From JAICLV01 sp036380925 (GTDB lineage: Bacteria; Actinomycetota; Actinomycetes; Acidothermales; Acidothermaceae), in contig DASVDW010000232.1 of the NCBI GenBank assembly GCA_036380925.1, positions 1 to 10,872 on the forward strand: 10,872 bases of DNA. The letters run 5' to 3'. Position numbers and translations under genes: made by a program. Of the stretch, positions 1-5,967 are shown one piece after another; position 1 is the first letter of the stretch; the number at the start of each line of letters is the position of its first letter. The notes below the pieces were generated by a model. The model worked only from the letters and a program-made list of their open reading frames with translations, was not told the origin of the DNA and made no database searches.

Positions 1-424
1 AAACCGCGACCCGGTGCTCGGACGCCGACGCCACGACGTCCGCGACCGCGTCGCAGACCGCGCCGAGGTCGGCGGCCGCGACGTTGAGGACGGACCTGAA
101 CGCTCCCGCGTACGAGGCTGCCCGCGAGTCTTCCTCGACGGCGGACGAACGGACGGCGAGCCGCCCGCCGCCGCCCCCGAGGCCGCCGAGCGCGGCGGCG
201 ATCGCCGCCCGAATCTCGGCCGGCACCTCCCCGCTCGCCGCCGCCACCCGGGCGCACGCCGACGTGGTCAACACGACCGCGGGTGGCACGGGGAATCCGT
301 CGCGCGCGAGCGCGCTCAGCGTGCGAGCCTTGCCGCCAACGACCGAGACGACGTTGGTTGCGGTGTCATAGCCGACCGTCACGACATCGCGGACGGCGTT
401 GTGCGACCCCGGGCGCGTCACCAT
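1..424 (-). CDS. PEP synthase/PPDK-type ATP-binding domain protein (N-terminal part, runs off the left edge)
   Basis: Reading leftward from an ATG at 422-424, the frame stays open for 141 codons to the window edge. The product has the hallmarks of the pyruvate-phosphate dikinase/PEP-synthase N-terminal (ATP-grasp) domain. VGGKARTLSALARDGFPVP near residues 29-47 matches the family's GGKxxxLxxLxxxGxPVPxGFVVTT opening, followed by VVLTT. GRLAVRSSAVEEDS, then SYAGAFRSVLNV, matches the VRSSAxxEDxxxxSFAGxxxTxLNV block. Such domains phosphorylate a histidine domain using ATP, in PEP synthase, PPDK or rifampicin phosphotransferase; the part that would tell these apart lies outside the window. The start is supported by GAGGGG (431-436 on the plus strand) six bases upstream. 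The gene is divergent from the TetR regulator, which may control it. Family is likely; substrate unknown. Confidence 0.8.
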   Translation of the reverse strand, partial: MVTRPGSHNAVRDVVTVGYDTATNVVSVVGGKARTLSALARDGFPVPPAVVLTTSACARVAAASGEVPAEIRAAIAAALGGLGGGGGRLAVRSSAVEEDSRAASYAGAFRSVLNVAAADLGAVCDAVADVVASASEHRVAV

Positions 425-430
425 TCGGCC

Positions 431-436
431 CCCCTC
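431..436 (-). promoter_or_regulatory. Ribosome binding site of the PEP-synthase-like gene
   Basis: GAGGGG on the minus strand lies six bases before the ATG at 424. It fixes this start and contrasts with the SD-less starts of the regulator and kinase genes on the other strand. Confidence 0.55.
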
Positions 437-457
437 GTGGTACGACAAAGTTCGTGG
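435..457. promoter_or_regulatory. Possible TetR operator half-sites in the divergent intergenic region
   Basis: Alternating TCGT (435-438), ACGA (442-445) and TCGT (452-455) form two short inverted repeats. The hexamer TCGTGG is repeated directly at 435-440 and 452-457. The sites would lie just downstream of the leftward promoter. The arms are only 4 bp, so this is weak evidence; position in a TetR-flanked divergent region is the main support. Confidence 0.2.
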
Positions 458-462
458 CAGGG

Positions 463-492
463 ATCCTGACATCGATTCTCTGGTACTGTCAA
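463..492 (-). promoter_or_regulatory. Candidate promoter of the PEP-synthase-like gene
   Basis: On the minus strand a perfect -35 hexamer TTGACA (487-492) is followed after 18 bp by CAGGAT (463-468), a weak -10 with A2, A5 and T6 of TATAAT. Transcription would begin about 30 bases before the ATG, leaving room for the SD. The -35 overlaps the plus-strand -10 of the regulator gene. Confidence 0.35.
484..489 (+). promoter_or_regulatory. Candidate -10 element for leaderless transcription of the TetR gene
   Basis: TACTGT fits the actinobacterial TAnnnT -10 pattern and ends seven bases before the GTG at 497. The start codon would then be at or next to the transcription start. No SD-like purine run precedes the GTG. 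No convincing -35 is visible. Confidence 0.45.
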
Positions 493-496
493 CCCT

Positions 497-1165
497 GTGG
501 CGAAAAGTGCCGCCGACACCACGCCCACGCCGCGCGCCTACCGCAGCCCCTTGCGGGAGCGCCAGGTGGCGCAGACCCGCGAATCGATCTTGAGCGCCGT
601 CGCCGAGGAGATCCTCGAGCACGGCATCCACACGCTGTCGATGTCCGGCGTGGCGGCGCGGGCCGAGGTCGCCGAGCGGACCGTGTATCGCCACTTCGCC
701 AGCACCGAAACGCTGCTCGACGGGCTGACCGAGATGGTCGGGGCGCGGCTCGGCGAGCTGCTCGGCGACCGGCCCCGGTTGCGCCACGACCGGGAGGACC
801 CGCTCGACGATCTGGTCGAGCACCTGCCGGGCCTGTACGCCGCGTTTGACCGCATCGGCGCGCCCGCGCGCGCGGTGGCCGTGGTCACCCTCGCGCGCGG
901 CTCCGACGCCGGCCGCCAACGCCGCCGCGAGGTGCTGTCCGCGGCGTTCGCGCCGGAATTGGCCCATCTCCCGCAGGAGGAGGCGAGCGCGCTCTTCGAG
1001 ACGCTGTACCTGTTGGGTGGCTCGGTGAGCTGGCACCTGCTCACCCGCAGCGGGGAGCTCACCGGAGAGCAAGCCGGTCGGGCCGCCACCCGGGTGGTGC
1101 GAGCCGTGCTCCGGGACCTGCGGAAGGACGCGCGCCTGAGCGGGCGGGCGCAATCCCGCACGTAG
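497..1165 (+). CDS. TetR/AcrR-family transcriptional regulator
   Basis: A 222-residue protein of normal TetR size. The N-terminal DNA-binding region starts with an RERQVAQTRESIL helix (residues 20-32) and continues through a helix-turn-helix at about 47-67 with the signature MSGVAARAEVAERTVYRHF. The typical TetR YxHFxxKExLL ending appears here as YRHFASTETLL (residues 64-74). The remaining 150 residues are a mostly helical ligand-binding and dimerisation domain with no recognisable ligand signature. TetR proteins are usually dimeric repressors released by a small molecule and often control themselves and a divergent neighbour; here that neighbour is the PEP-synthase-like gene 72 bp away. The GTG start lacks an SD but has a -10-like TACTGT seven bases upstream, which suggests a leaderless mRNA. 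The TAG stop is embedded in the putative kinase promoter. Family assignment is firm; ligand unknown. Confidence 0.92.
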   Translation: MAKSAADTTPTPRAYRSPLRERQVAQTRESILSAVAEEILEHGIHTLSMSGVAARAEVAERTVYRHFASTETLLDGLTEMVGARLGELLGDRPRLRHDREDPLDDLVEHLPGLYAAFDRIGAPARAVAVVTLARGSDAGRQRRREVLSAAFAPELAHLPQEEASALFETLYLLGGSVSWHLLTRSGELTGEQAGRAATRVVRAVLRDLRKDARLSGRAQSRT

Positions 1166-1168
1166 ACT
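1163..1168 (+). promoter_or_regulatory. Candidate -10 element for leaderless transcription of the kinase gene
   Basis: TAGACT (TAnnnT type) ends eight bases before the GTG at 1177. Its first three bases are the TAG stop of the TetR gene. There is no SD before the GTG (the intervening bases are CGATCCTC), so a start by leaderless mRNA fits better than ribosome-binding-site initiation. Confidence 0.45.
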
Positions 1169-1176
1169 CGATCCTC

Positions 1177-3081
1177 GTGGACGCGACGGTTTCCGACTCC
1201 CTCGTCGGCCAAGTGCTCGACGGCCGATACAAGGTCGAGTCGCGCATCGCCAAGGGCGGCATGGCGACGGTCTACCGCGCGCTCGACGTCCGGCTCGACC
1301 GACTTGTCGCGATCAAGGTCATGCACCAGATCTTCGCCGACGACGACGAGTTCGTCGCGCGCTTCATCCGGGAGGCCAAGTCCGCGGCCCGGCTGTCACA
1401 CCCGAACGTGGTCGCCGTGTTCGACCAAGGCGACGACAACGGCCACGTCTTCCTCGCCATGGAGTACGTCCCGGGCCGCACCCTGCGCGACCTGCTGCGC
1501 GAGCGGCGGCGGCTGGCGCCGCAAGAGGCGCTGTCGATCCTGGCGCCGGTCTTGTCGGCGCTGTCCGCGGCGCACGCCGCCGGCCTGGTGCACCGCGACG
1601 TCAAGCCGGAGAACGTGTTGCTGGCCGACGACGGGAGGGTAAAGGTCGCCGACTTCGGGCTCGCCCGGGCGGTCGCCGGTCGCACCGCCACCAGCGCCAC
1701 CACGCTGATCGGCACGGTGGCCTATCTCGCCCCCGAACAGGTGACCCGCGGGGTCGCCGACCCGCGCAGCGACGTCTACGCCGCCGGCATCATGTTGTTC
1801 GAGATGCTCACGGGGCATCCGCCCTATGACGGCGAGACGCCGATCTCGGTCGCCTACCGGCACGCCAACGAGACGGTGCCGCCCCCGTCGTCCGAGATCT
1901 CCGGCCTGCCGCCGGCCGTCGACGCGCTGGTGACCCACGCGACGGCGCGCGACCCGGACGCCCGTCCTGCCGACGCCGCGGCTTTCTTGGCGGAGGTGGC
2001 GCGGGTGCGTCGCGGCCTGCCGGCGCTCGAGGCCGACGCGGGAAGCGCGACCACCGTGACGCCGCGCGGCCATCAGACGCTCGTCGTCGAACTTCCTCCG
2101 GACGACGGCGCCGCCCCACCGCGGGTCGGCGCTTTCGCTGACCAAGGAGCCGACGACGCGCCTCGGCCGCGGCGGCGCAGCCGGCGCGGGCTGATCGCGC
2201 TGCTGCTGGTGTTGCTACTCGCGGCGGGCGCCGGAAGCGCCGGGTGGTGGTTCGGAATCGGGCAATACACGACGATGCCGAGCTTCCTGCAGATGTCGGT
2301 CGCCGACGCCCAGGCGAAGGCCGCTGACGCCCACGTGAAGCTGGTCGTCAGTCCCGACCAGCAGTGGAGCAGCACCGTCTCGCCGGGCGACATCATCGAC
2401 CAAAGCGTGCAGCCGAACCATCAGGTCAAACGCGGCGCCGCGGTGACCGTCCACGTGTCCAAGGGCAAACACACCGCGACCGTGCCTGCGGTCGACCAAG
2501 GCGCCTCGTTCGACGACTACAAGGCAGCCCTGCAGCAAGCCGGTTTCAAGGTCGCGCCACCCGTGATGGCCTACAACGACAACATTCCCGCCAATGGCGT
2601 GATCGGGGTCGACCCCGCTCCTGGGACGGTCGTCGACTACGGCAAAGCCGTCACCGTCACGGTGAGCCAAGGACCGCAGCCCATCGCGATCAAGGATTAC
2701 ACCGGTCAGGACGCGGCGGCCGCCGCGAACGCGCTGCAAAAGGCCGGATTCCAGGTCGCCACGACGCAAGACTTCAGCGACACCGTGCCTGAAGGCAAAG
2801 TCATCTCGCAAAACCCGAACAGCGGCAACGGCGTGCGCGGACAGACGGTGACGCTGGACGTCTCGAAGGGTCCGGAGCTGTTCAAGGTGCCCGACGTGAC
2901 AAGCGATCTGGCCAATCCATTGAGCTGGACCAGCATCTCGCAAGCGGAGAAAATCCTCACCGACGCTGGCTTCAAGGTGAAGGTCGGCAAGAAGGGCCGG
3001 TTCGGAGTGGTGACGCACCAAGACCCCAAGGGTGGCTCGATGAAGCCCAAGGGGACGGTCGTCACCATCGACGCGAGCTAA
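1177..3081 (+). CDS. Membrane PASTA-domain Ser/Thr protein kinase (PknB/Stk1 type)
   Basis: A 634-residue transmembrane kinase. The cytoplasmic catalytic domain (about 17-280) has the Gly-rich loop IAKGGMATVY (24-33), Lys47 in VAIK, Glu66, the catalytic loop HRDVKPEN (139-146, Asp141), DFG (159-161), a Thr/Ser-rich activation loop (170-180) and APE (185-187), so it should be active. A Pro/Arg-rich juxtamembrane segment leads to one membrane span (about 338-358). Four extracellular PASTA repeats follow (about 364-430, 434-500, 501-567, 568-634), a fold known to bind peptidoglycan fragments or lipid II. The family phosphorylates Thr on cell-division and wall-synthesis proteins. The usual PknB neighbours (pknA, pbpA, rodA, pstP, FHA genes) are absent, so this may be an additional PASTA kinase (PknL-like) rather than the main PknB. 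The GTG start is 11 bp after the TetR gene and appears leaderless. Confidence 0.95.
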   Translation: MDATVSDSLVGQVLDGRYKVESRIAKGGMATVYRALDVRLDRLVAIKVMHQIFADDDEFVARFIREAKSAARLSHPNVVAVFDQGDDNGHVFLAMEYVPGRTLRDLLRERRRLAPQEALSILAPVLSALSAAHAAGLVHRDVKPENVLLADDGRVKVADFGLARAVAGRTATSATTLIGTVAYLAPEQVTRGVADPRSDVYAAGIMLFEMLTGHPPYDGETPISVAYRHANETVPPPSSEISGLPPAVDALVTHATARDPDARPADAAAFLAEVARVRRGLPALEADAGSATTVTPRGHQTLVVELPPDDGAAPPRVGAFADQGADDAPRPRRRSRRGLIALLLVLLLAAGAGSAGWWFGIGQYTTMPSFLQMSVADAQAKAADAHVKLVVSPDQQWSSTVSPGDIIDQSVQPNHQVKRGAAVTVHVSKGKHTATVPAVDQGASFDDYKAALQQAGFKVAPPVMAYNDNIPANGVIGVDPAPGTVVDYGKAVTVTVSQGPQPIAIKDYTGQDAAAAANALQKAGFQVATTQDFSDTVPEGKVISQNPNSGNGVRGQTVTLDVSKGPELFKVPDVTSDLANPLSWTSISQAEKILTDAGFKVKVGKKGRFGVVTHQDPKGGSMKPKGTVVTIDAS

Positions 3082-3113
3082 CCTCTGGGTGCTTCGCGGT
3101 CGGGCCGGTCTGG

Positions 3114-3119
3114 CATCCT
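3114..3119 (+). promoter_or_regulatory. Weak candidate -10 before nfo
   Basis: CATCCT ends seven bases before the GTG at 3127, the same spacing as the -10-like elements of the two upstream genes, but its first base departs from TAnnnT. The alternative is a GGAG SD at 3120-3123, which leaves only three bases before the GTG and is unusually close. Read-through from the kinase gene, whose stop is 45 bp upstream, is equally possible. Confidence 0.2.
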
Positions 3120-3126
3120 GGAGACC

Positions 3127-3990
3127 GTGCCCCCTCGCAAACCCTCGCCTATCGGTGTGCACGTGCCGGTGTCAGGCGGGCTTGCGGCCGGTGGGTTGGC
3201 GTACGCGCGCGATGTCGGCGCGGAGGCCGTTCAGGTGTTCTTGTCGAACCCGCGCGGCTGGGCCCGATCGGCCGGAGACCCCAAGCAGGACGACGAATTT
3301 CGCACCCGCTGCGCTGACGCTCGGATGCCGACGTTTGTGCACGCGCCGTATTTGGTGAACCTCGGCACGCCCACGCCAACGACGCTCGAGAACTCGGTCC
3401 GGTCGTTGCGGCACGCGTTGACTCGCGGTTGCGCGATCGGCGCGCGCGGCGTGGTGGTGCACGCGGGATCAGCCGTCACGGCCTCGTCGCGTGACGCCGC
3501 GCTGAAGCAGGTGCGATCGCACGTCTTGCCGCTGCTTGACGCGATACCGGACGACGGACCGGATCTGCTCATCGAACCGACCGCGGGCGCCGGGCAGTCG
3601 TTGGCCGCCACCGTCGCGGAACTCGGCCCGTACCTCGACGCGCTCGACGCGCACCCGCGGGTCGGCGTCTGCTTGGACACCTGCCACGCGTTCGCCGCAG
3701 GACACGACCTAGCGGCGCCAGGTGGAGTGCGGACGACGTTGAACGCGCTGGTGAAGGTGATCGGGCGTGGGCGGCTGAAGCTCATCCACGCCAACGACTC
3801 CAAGGACGCGCTGGGCTCGAACCGCGACAACCACGAGCGCATCGGACGGGGACGCATCGGATCCGAACCATTTGCCGAGCTGTTCCGCCACCCGGCGACG
3901 CGTGGCGTGCCTGTGGTGCTGGAGACACCAGGCAAAGCGCCTGAGCACCGCGAGGACCTCGCCCTGCTCAAAGCGCTGCGCGACCGCTGA
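3127..3990 (+). CDS. nfo: Endonuclease IV (AP endonuclease, deoxyribonuclease IV)
   Basis: A 287-residue AP-endonuclease family 2 enzyme that cuts DNA 5' to abasic sites and removes blocked 3' ends in base-excision repair, using a three-zinc centre in a TIM barrel. All nine expected metal ligands are visible by alignment with E. coli Nfo: His72 (VHAPY), His112 (VVHAGS), Glu150 (IEPTAG), Asp184 and His187 (LDTCHAF), His221 (IHANDS), Asp234 and His236 (RDNHE) and Glu266 (LETPG). The third family signature appears as HANDSKDALGSNRDNHERIG (221-240). Length is normal. The GTG start places the conserved IGVHVPVSGGL at residue 9, as in relatives that begin xxIGAHVSxxGGL. It follows the kinase gene by 45 bp on the same strand. 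Its last 23 bp overlap the convergent protease gene. Confidence 0.95.
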   Translation: MPPRKPSPIGVHVPVSGGLAAGGLAYARDVGAEAVQVFLSNPRGWARSAGDPKQDDEFRTRCADARMPTFVHAPYLVNLGTPTPTTLENSVRSLRHALTRGCAIGARGVVVHAGSAVTASSRDAALKQVRSHVLPLLDAIPDDGPDLLIEPTAGAGQSLAATVAELGPYLDALDAHPRVGVCLDTCHAFAAGHDLAAPGGVRTTLNALVKVIGRGRLKLIHANDSKDALGSNRDNHERIGRGRIGSEPFAELFRHPATRGVPVVLETPGKAPEHREDLALLKALRDR

Positions 3991-5764
3991 CCTTCAGCCC
4001 GGCGGTTGCCGTTGCCGTGTGCGCGGCCGCAAGGATCGCTTCGCCGATCTCGTCGCCGATGAGTTCGTCGCGCTCGAGCAACGCGTCTCGCAGTCCCTCG
4101 ACGACATGTCGATGCTCCTCAAGCATCGTGCGCACCTCTTGCCGGGTGGCTTCGAGCAAGCCTTCGACCCTGGCTTTGCCGGCGTCGGTTGACGCGACTT
4201 TCGCGACGATGTTCGAATGCGGCGTTTCAATGGCCTCGTACGAGAACAAGCTGCCGGCCATGCCTAAGCTGCCGACCATCATGGCGGCGTAGTGCGTCGC
4301 GGCCTTGAGGTCGCCGGCCGGACCCGACGTGATCTCGCCGAAGAACAGTTCCTCGGCAACCATGCCGCCCATCGCGATCTGGATGAGCGAACGCAGTTCT
4401 GACTCGGACTTCAAGAAGCGTTCTTCGGCGTCGGAGTGAGCGAGCAGCCCCAACGCCTCCTTGCGCTTGACGATCGAGAGCACCTCGAGCTTGCGGCTCC
4501 TGCCCGCAAGCCATGCGACGACCGCGTGGCCCGACTCGTGCGTCGCGATTGTCCGACGCTCCGCTTCGGTGTATTCGACCGGCTGGGCGAGCCCGATCTC
4601 CTCGGTCATCTTCGCGCGCTGAATGTCCGACCACGAGAGTCGCTGGGCGCCCCGCCGCAACGCGAACACGAGCGCCTCGTCGAGCACGTGCTCGATCATC
4701 ACCGGCGAATAGCCGGAGGTCATCGCGGACAGCCGGTCGCGTTTGGCCGGGTCGTCGAGTTCGGCGTCGTGCGCCTTTTTACCGAGGTAGTAGTCGATGA
4801 TTTCCCGCCGTCCGGTGCGGCTCGGCAGGTCGAAGTAAATCGAGCGGTCGAACCGCCCCGGCCGCAGCAAGGCCGGATCGAGGTCACCGGCCCGGTTCGT
4901 GGCGCCGATCACCAGGATGTTGGCAGGCGGCGTGCGCTTGCGCTTCAGCTGGACATGCGGCGGCAGCAGGATGTTCAGCCACTCGCCGAACGCGTTGCGC
5001 AGTCGGGTGCTCGGCGGCGGCGAATCGAAGGACTGCAGCTGGATCAGCAGCTCGTTGACGACGCCGGTGATCCCCTCGCCTTTCGCCCCTCCCATGCCGG
5101 ACCTGGCCGCGCCGACCGCGTCGATCTCCTCGATGAAGCCGATCGCGCCACCTTCCTTGCGAGCGGCCCTGCGCAACGCCTTGAAGTAGGAACGGATCTT
5201 CCGATTTGTCTGCCCGTAGTACATCGATTGGAACGCGGAGGACGAGACGAACAAGAACGGGACTCCCGCCTCCTTTGCCATAGCTTTCGCCATGTAGGTC
5301 TTTCCGGTGCCGGGCGGCCCTTCGAACAAGATGGCGCGCCGCGGCGTGCCGCCCATCTGCTCTTTGAACGTCTTGTGGGCGAGGAACAAGTTGAGGGTTT
5401 TGACGACCTCCTCGACGACCACCGGCGACCCTTTGACGTCGTCAAGCGAGGTCTCGATTTCACTGGAGCGGAACAGCACATGTGGTGAACGGCCGGCGGT
5501 CAGCAGGGGAAGCAGCAAAACGGCGCCGAGGATCACAACGAGCAGCAACAGGGGCGCAACCTGTGCAATTTTCGGAGGCAGCTGCGGGAAGCGAACGTAG
5601 GGCGCCTGCCCATTGAGGATGCGAAACCAGATCCAAACAGCGATGCCGGCGAACGGCACCGTCAGCTTTGCGAGCCGCCGTTGCCTGGAGCGTTCGCGGA
5701 AAACCGCCACATCTGCGGTCGCTCCACTGAGAACCTGACGATCGGCCAGCGAGTGCACGTCCAT
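3968..5764 (-). CDS. FtsH-like membrane AAA+ zinc protease (M41), divergent form
   Basis: A 598-residue protein with FtsH architecture. Two membrane spans (about 33-50 and 66-90) flank an unusually short loop of about 15 residues, against roughly 75 in typical FtsH. The AAA+ domain has Walker A GPPGTGKT (149-156), Walker B GFIEEID (209-215) with Glu where FtsH has Asp (FIDEID), an aromatic pore segment SMYYG (180-184) in place of the usual FVG, sensor region VIGATNR (285-291) and arginine fingers in RPGRFDR (Arg304, Arg307). About 30 extra residues (about 247-280, KRKR-containing) sit between Walker B and the sensor. The peptidase domain has HESGH (409-413) and the third zinc ligand Asp485 (SGPAGDLKAAT), so proteolysis should be intact. 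FtsH enzymes degrade misassembled membrane proteins and selected cytosolic substrates. An SD (GGAGG) four bases upstream supports the ATG. This is probably a paralogue of the housekeeping FtsH. Confidence 0.9.
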   Translation of the reverse strand: MDVHSLADRQVLSGATADVAVFRERSRQRRLAKLTVPFAGIAVWIWFRILNGQAPYVRFPQLPPKIAQVAPLLLLVVILGAVLLLPLLTAGRSPHVLFRSSEIETSLDDVKGSPVVVEEVVKTLNLFLAHKTFKEQMGGTPRRAILFEGPPGTGKTYMAKAMAKEAGVPFLFVSSSAFQSMYYGQTNRKIRSYFKALRRAARKEGGAIGFIEEIDAVGAARSGMGGAKGEGITGVVNELLIQLQSFDSPPPSTRLRNAFGEWLNILLPPHVQLKRKRTPPANILVIGATNRAGDLDPALLRPGRFDRSIYFDLPSRTGRREIIDYYLGKKAHDAELDDPAKRDRLSAMTSGYSPVMIEHVLDEALVFALRRGAQRLSWSDIQRAKMTEEIGLAQPVEYTEAERRTIATHESGHAVVAWLAGRSRKLEVLSIVKRKEALGLLAHSDAEERFLKSESELRSLIQIAMGGMVAEELFFGEITSGPAGDLKAATHYAAMMVGSLGMAGSLFSYEAIETPHSNIVAKVASTDAGKARVEGLLEATRQEVRTMLEEHRHVVEGLRDALLERDELIGDEIGEAILAAAHTATATAGLKVSGRAAL

Positions 5765-5768
5765 AGCG

Positions 5769-5773
5769 CCTCC
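5769..5773 (-). promoter_or_regulatory. Ribosome binding site of the FtsH-like protease gene
   Basis: GGAGG on the minus strand is four bases upstream of the ATG at 5764, slightly close but a full-strength SD. It supports the chosen start. Confidence 0.65.
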
Positions 5774-5803
5774 ACCCAGATGCCTGTGCCCTGGTTGTCG
5801 TCG

Positions 5804-5816
5804 GTGATCACGTGAT
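5804..5816. repeat. Overlapping perfect palindromes in the protease leader
   Basis: GTGATCACGTGAT contains two overlapping perfect palindromes, GTGATCAC (5804-5811) and ATCACGTGAT (5807-5816). The site is about 40 bp upstream of the protease start. It could be an operator, but its function is unknown. Confidence 0.4.
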
Positions 5817-5831
5817 GCTTGAGCGGCCTTG

Positions 5832-5847
5832 GGCCGGTTTACCGGTC
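5832..5847. repeat. Inverted repeat CCGGT-TT-ACCGG
   Basis: A perfect 5-bp arm palindrome at 5834-5845 extends to 16 bp with one mismatched pair. It lies in the protease gene's upstream region. It could be an operator half or a small RNA hairpin. Confidence 0.35.
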
Positions 5848-5853
5848 AATACC

Positions 5854-5871
5854 CGGCATTTAGTCATGCCG
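5854..5871. repeat. Inverted repeat CGGCAT-N6-ATGCCG
   Basis: Perfect 6-bp arms are separated by six bases (TTAGTC). The geometry suits either an RNA hairpin in the protease leader or a dimeric regulator site. It is directly next to the candidate minus-strand -10 TATGGT (5872-5877). Confidence 0.4.
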
Positions 5872-5902
5872 ACCATAAGCGGCAAGCGTTGAGAAATCTC
5901 AA
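5872..5902 (-). promoter_or_regulatory. Candidate promoter of the FtsH-like protease gene
   Basis: On the minus strand TTGAGA (5897-5902, five of six -35 consensus bases) is followed after a longish 19-bp spacer by TATGGT (5872-5877), a TAnnnT -10 with four of six consensus bases. The resulting leader would be about 100 nt and would include the inverted repeats at 5804-5871. The -35 lies inside the 18-bp palindrome. Confidence 0.3.
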
Positions 5903-5904
5903 CG
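5887..5904. promoter_or_regulatory. 18-bp perfect palindrome, likely operator between divergent genes
   Basis: CGTTGAGA-AA-TCTCAACG has perfect 8-bp arms around a 2-bp centre. This is too tight for a comfortable RNA hairpin but ideal for a dimeric DNA-binding protein. It sits between the divergent protease and repeat-protein genes and carries TTGAGA, a near-consensus -35, in both orientations. Binding here could control both genes. The cognate protein is not identifiable. Confidence 0.5.
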
Positions 5905-5931
5905 GCGCGCGCTAACGAAGAGACCCGAGAG

Positions 5932-5940
5932 TGCTATTCC
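5932..5940 (+). promoter_or_regulatory. Weak candidate extended -10 for the repeat-protein gene
   Basis: TGCTATTCC has the TGn extension before a TATTCC hexamer (5935-5940). No clear -35 is correctly spaced. If used, the transcript would start near 5947 and have a leader of about 170 nt, containing all the helices described at 5968-6096. Confidence 0.2.
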
Positions 5941-5967
5941 GACCAAAGCCAACCGGGTCGACACTCG

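Noticed and set aside
14..469. 151-codon plus-strand open frame at the left end
   Set aside because: Arg-rich low-complexity product. It lies opposite a minus-strand frame with clear PEP-synthase/PPDK motifs.
4436..5488. 350-codon open frame on the plus strand opposite the protease gene
   Set aside because: The product is Arg/Gly/Asp-rich antisense translation without motifs. The minus-strand frame encodes clear Walker and zinc-protease motifs.
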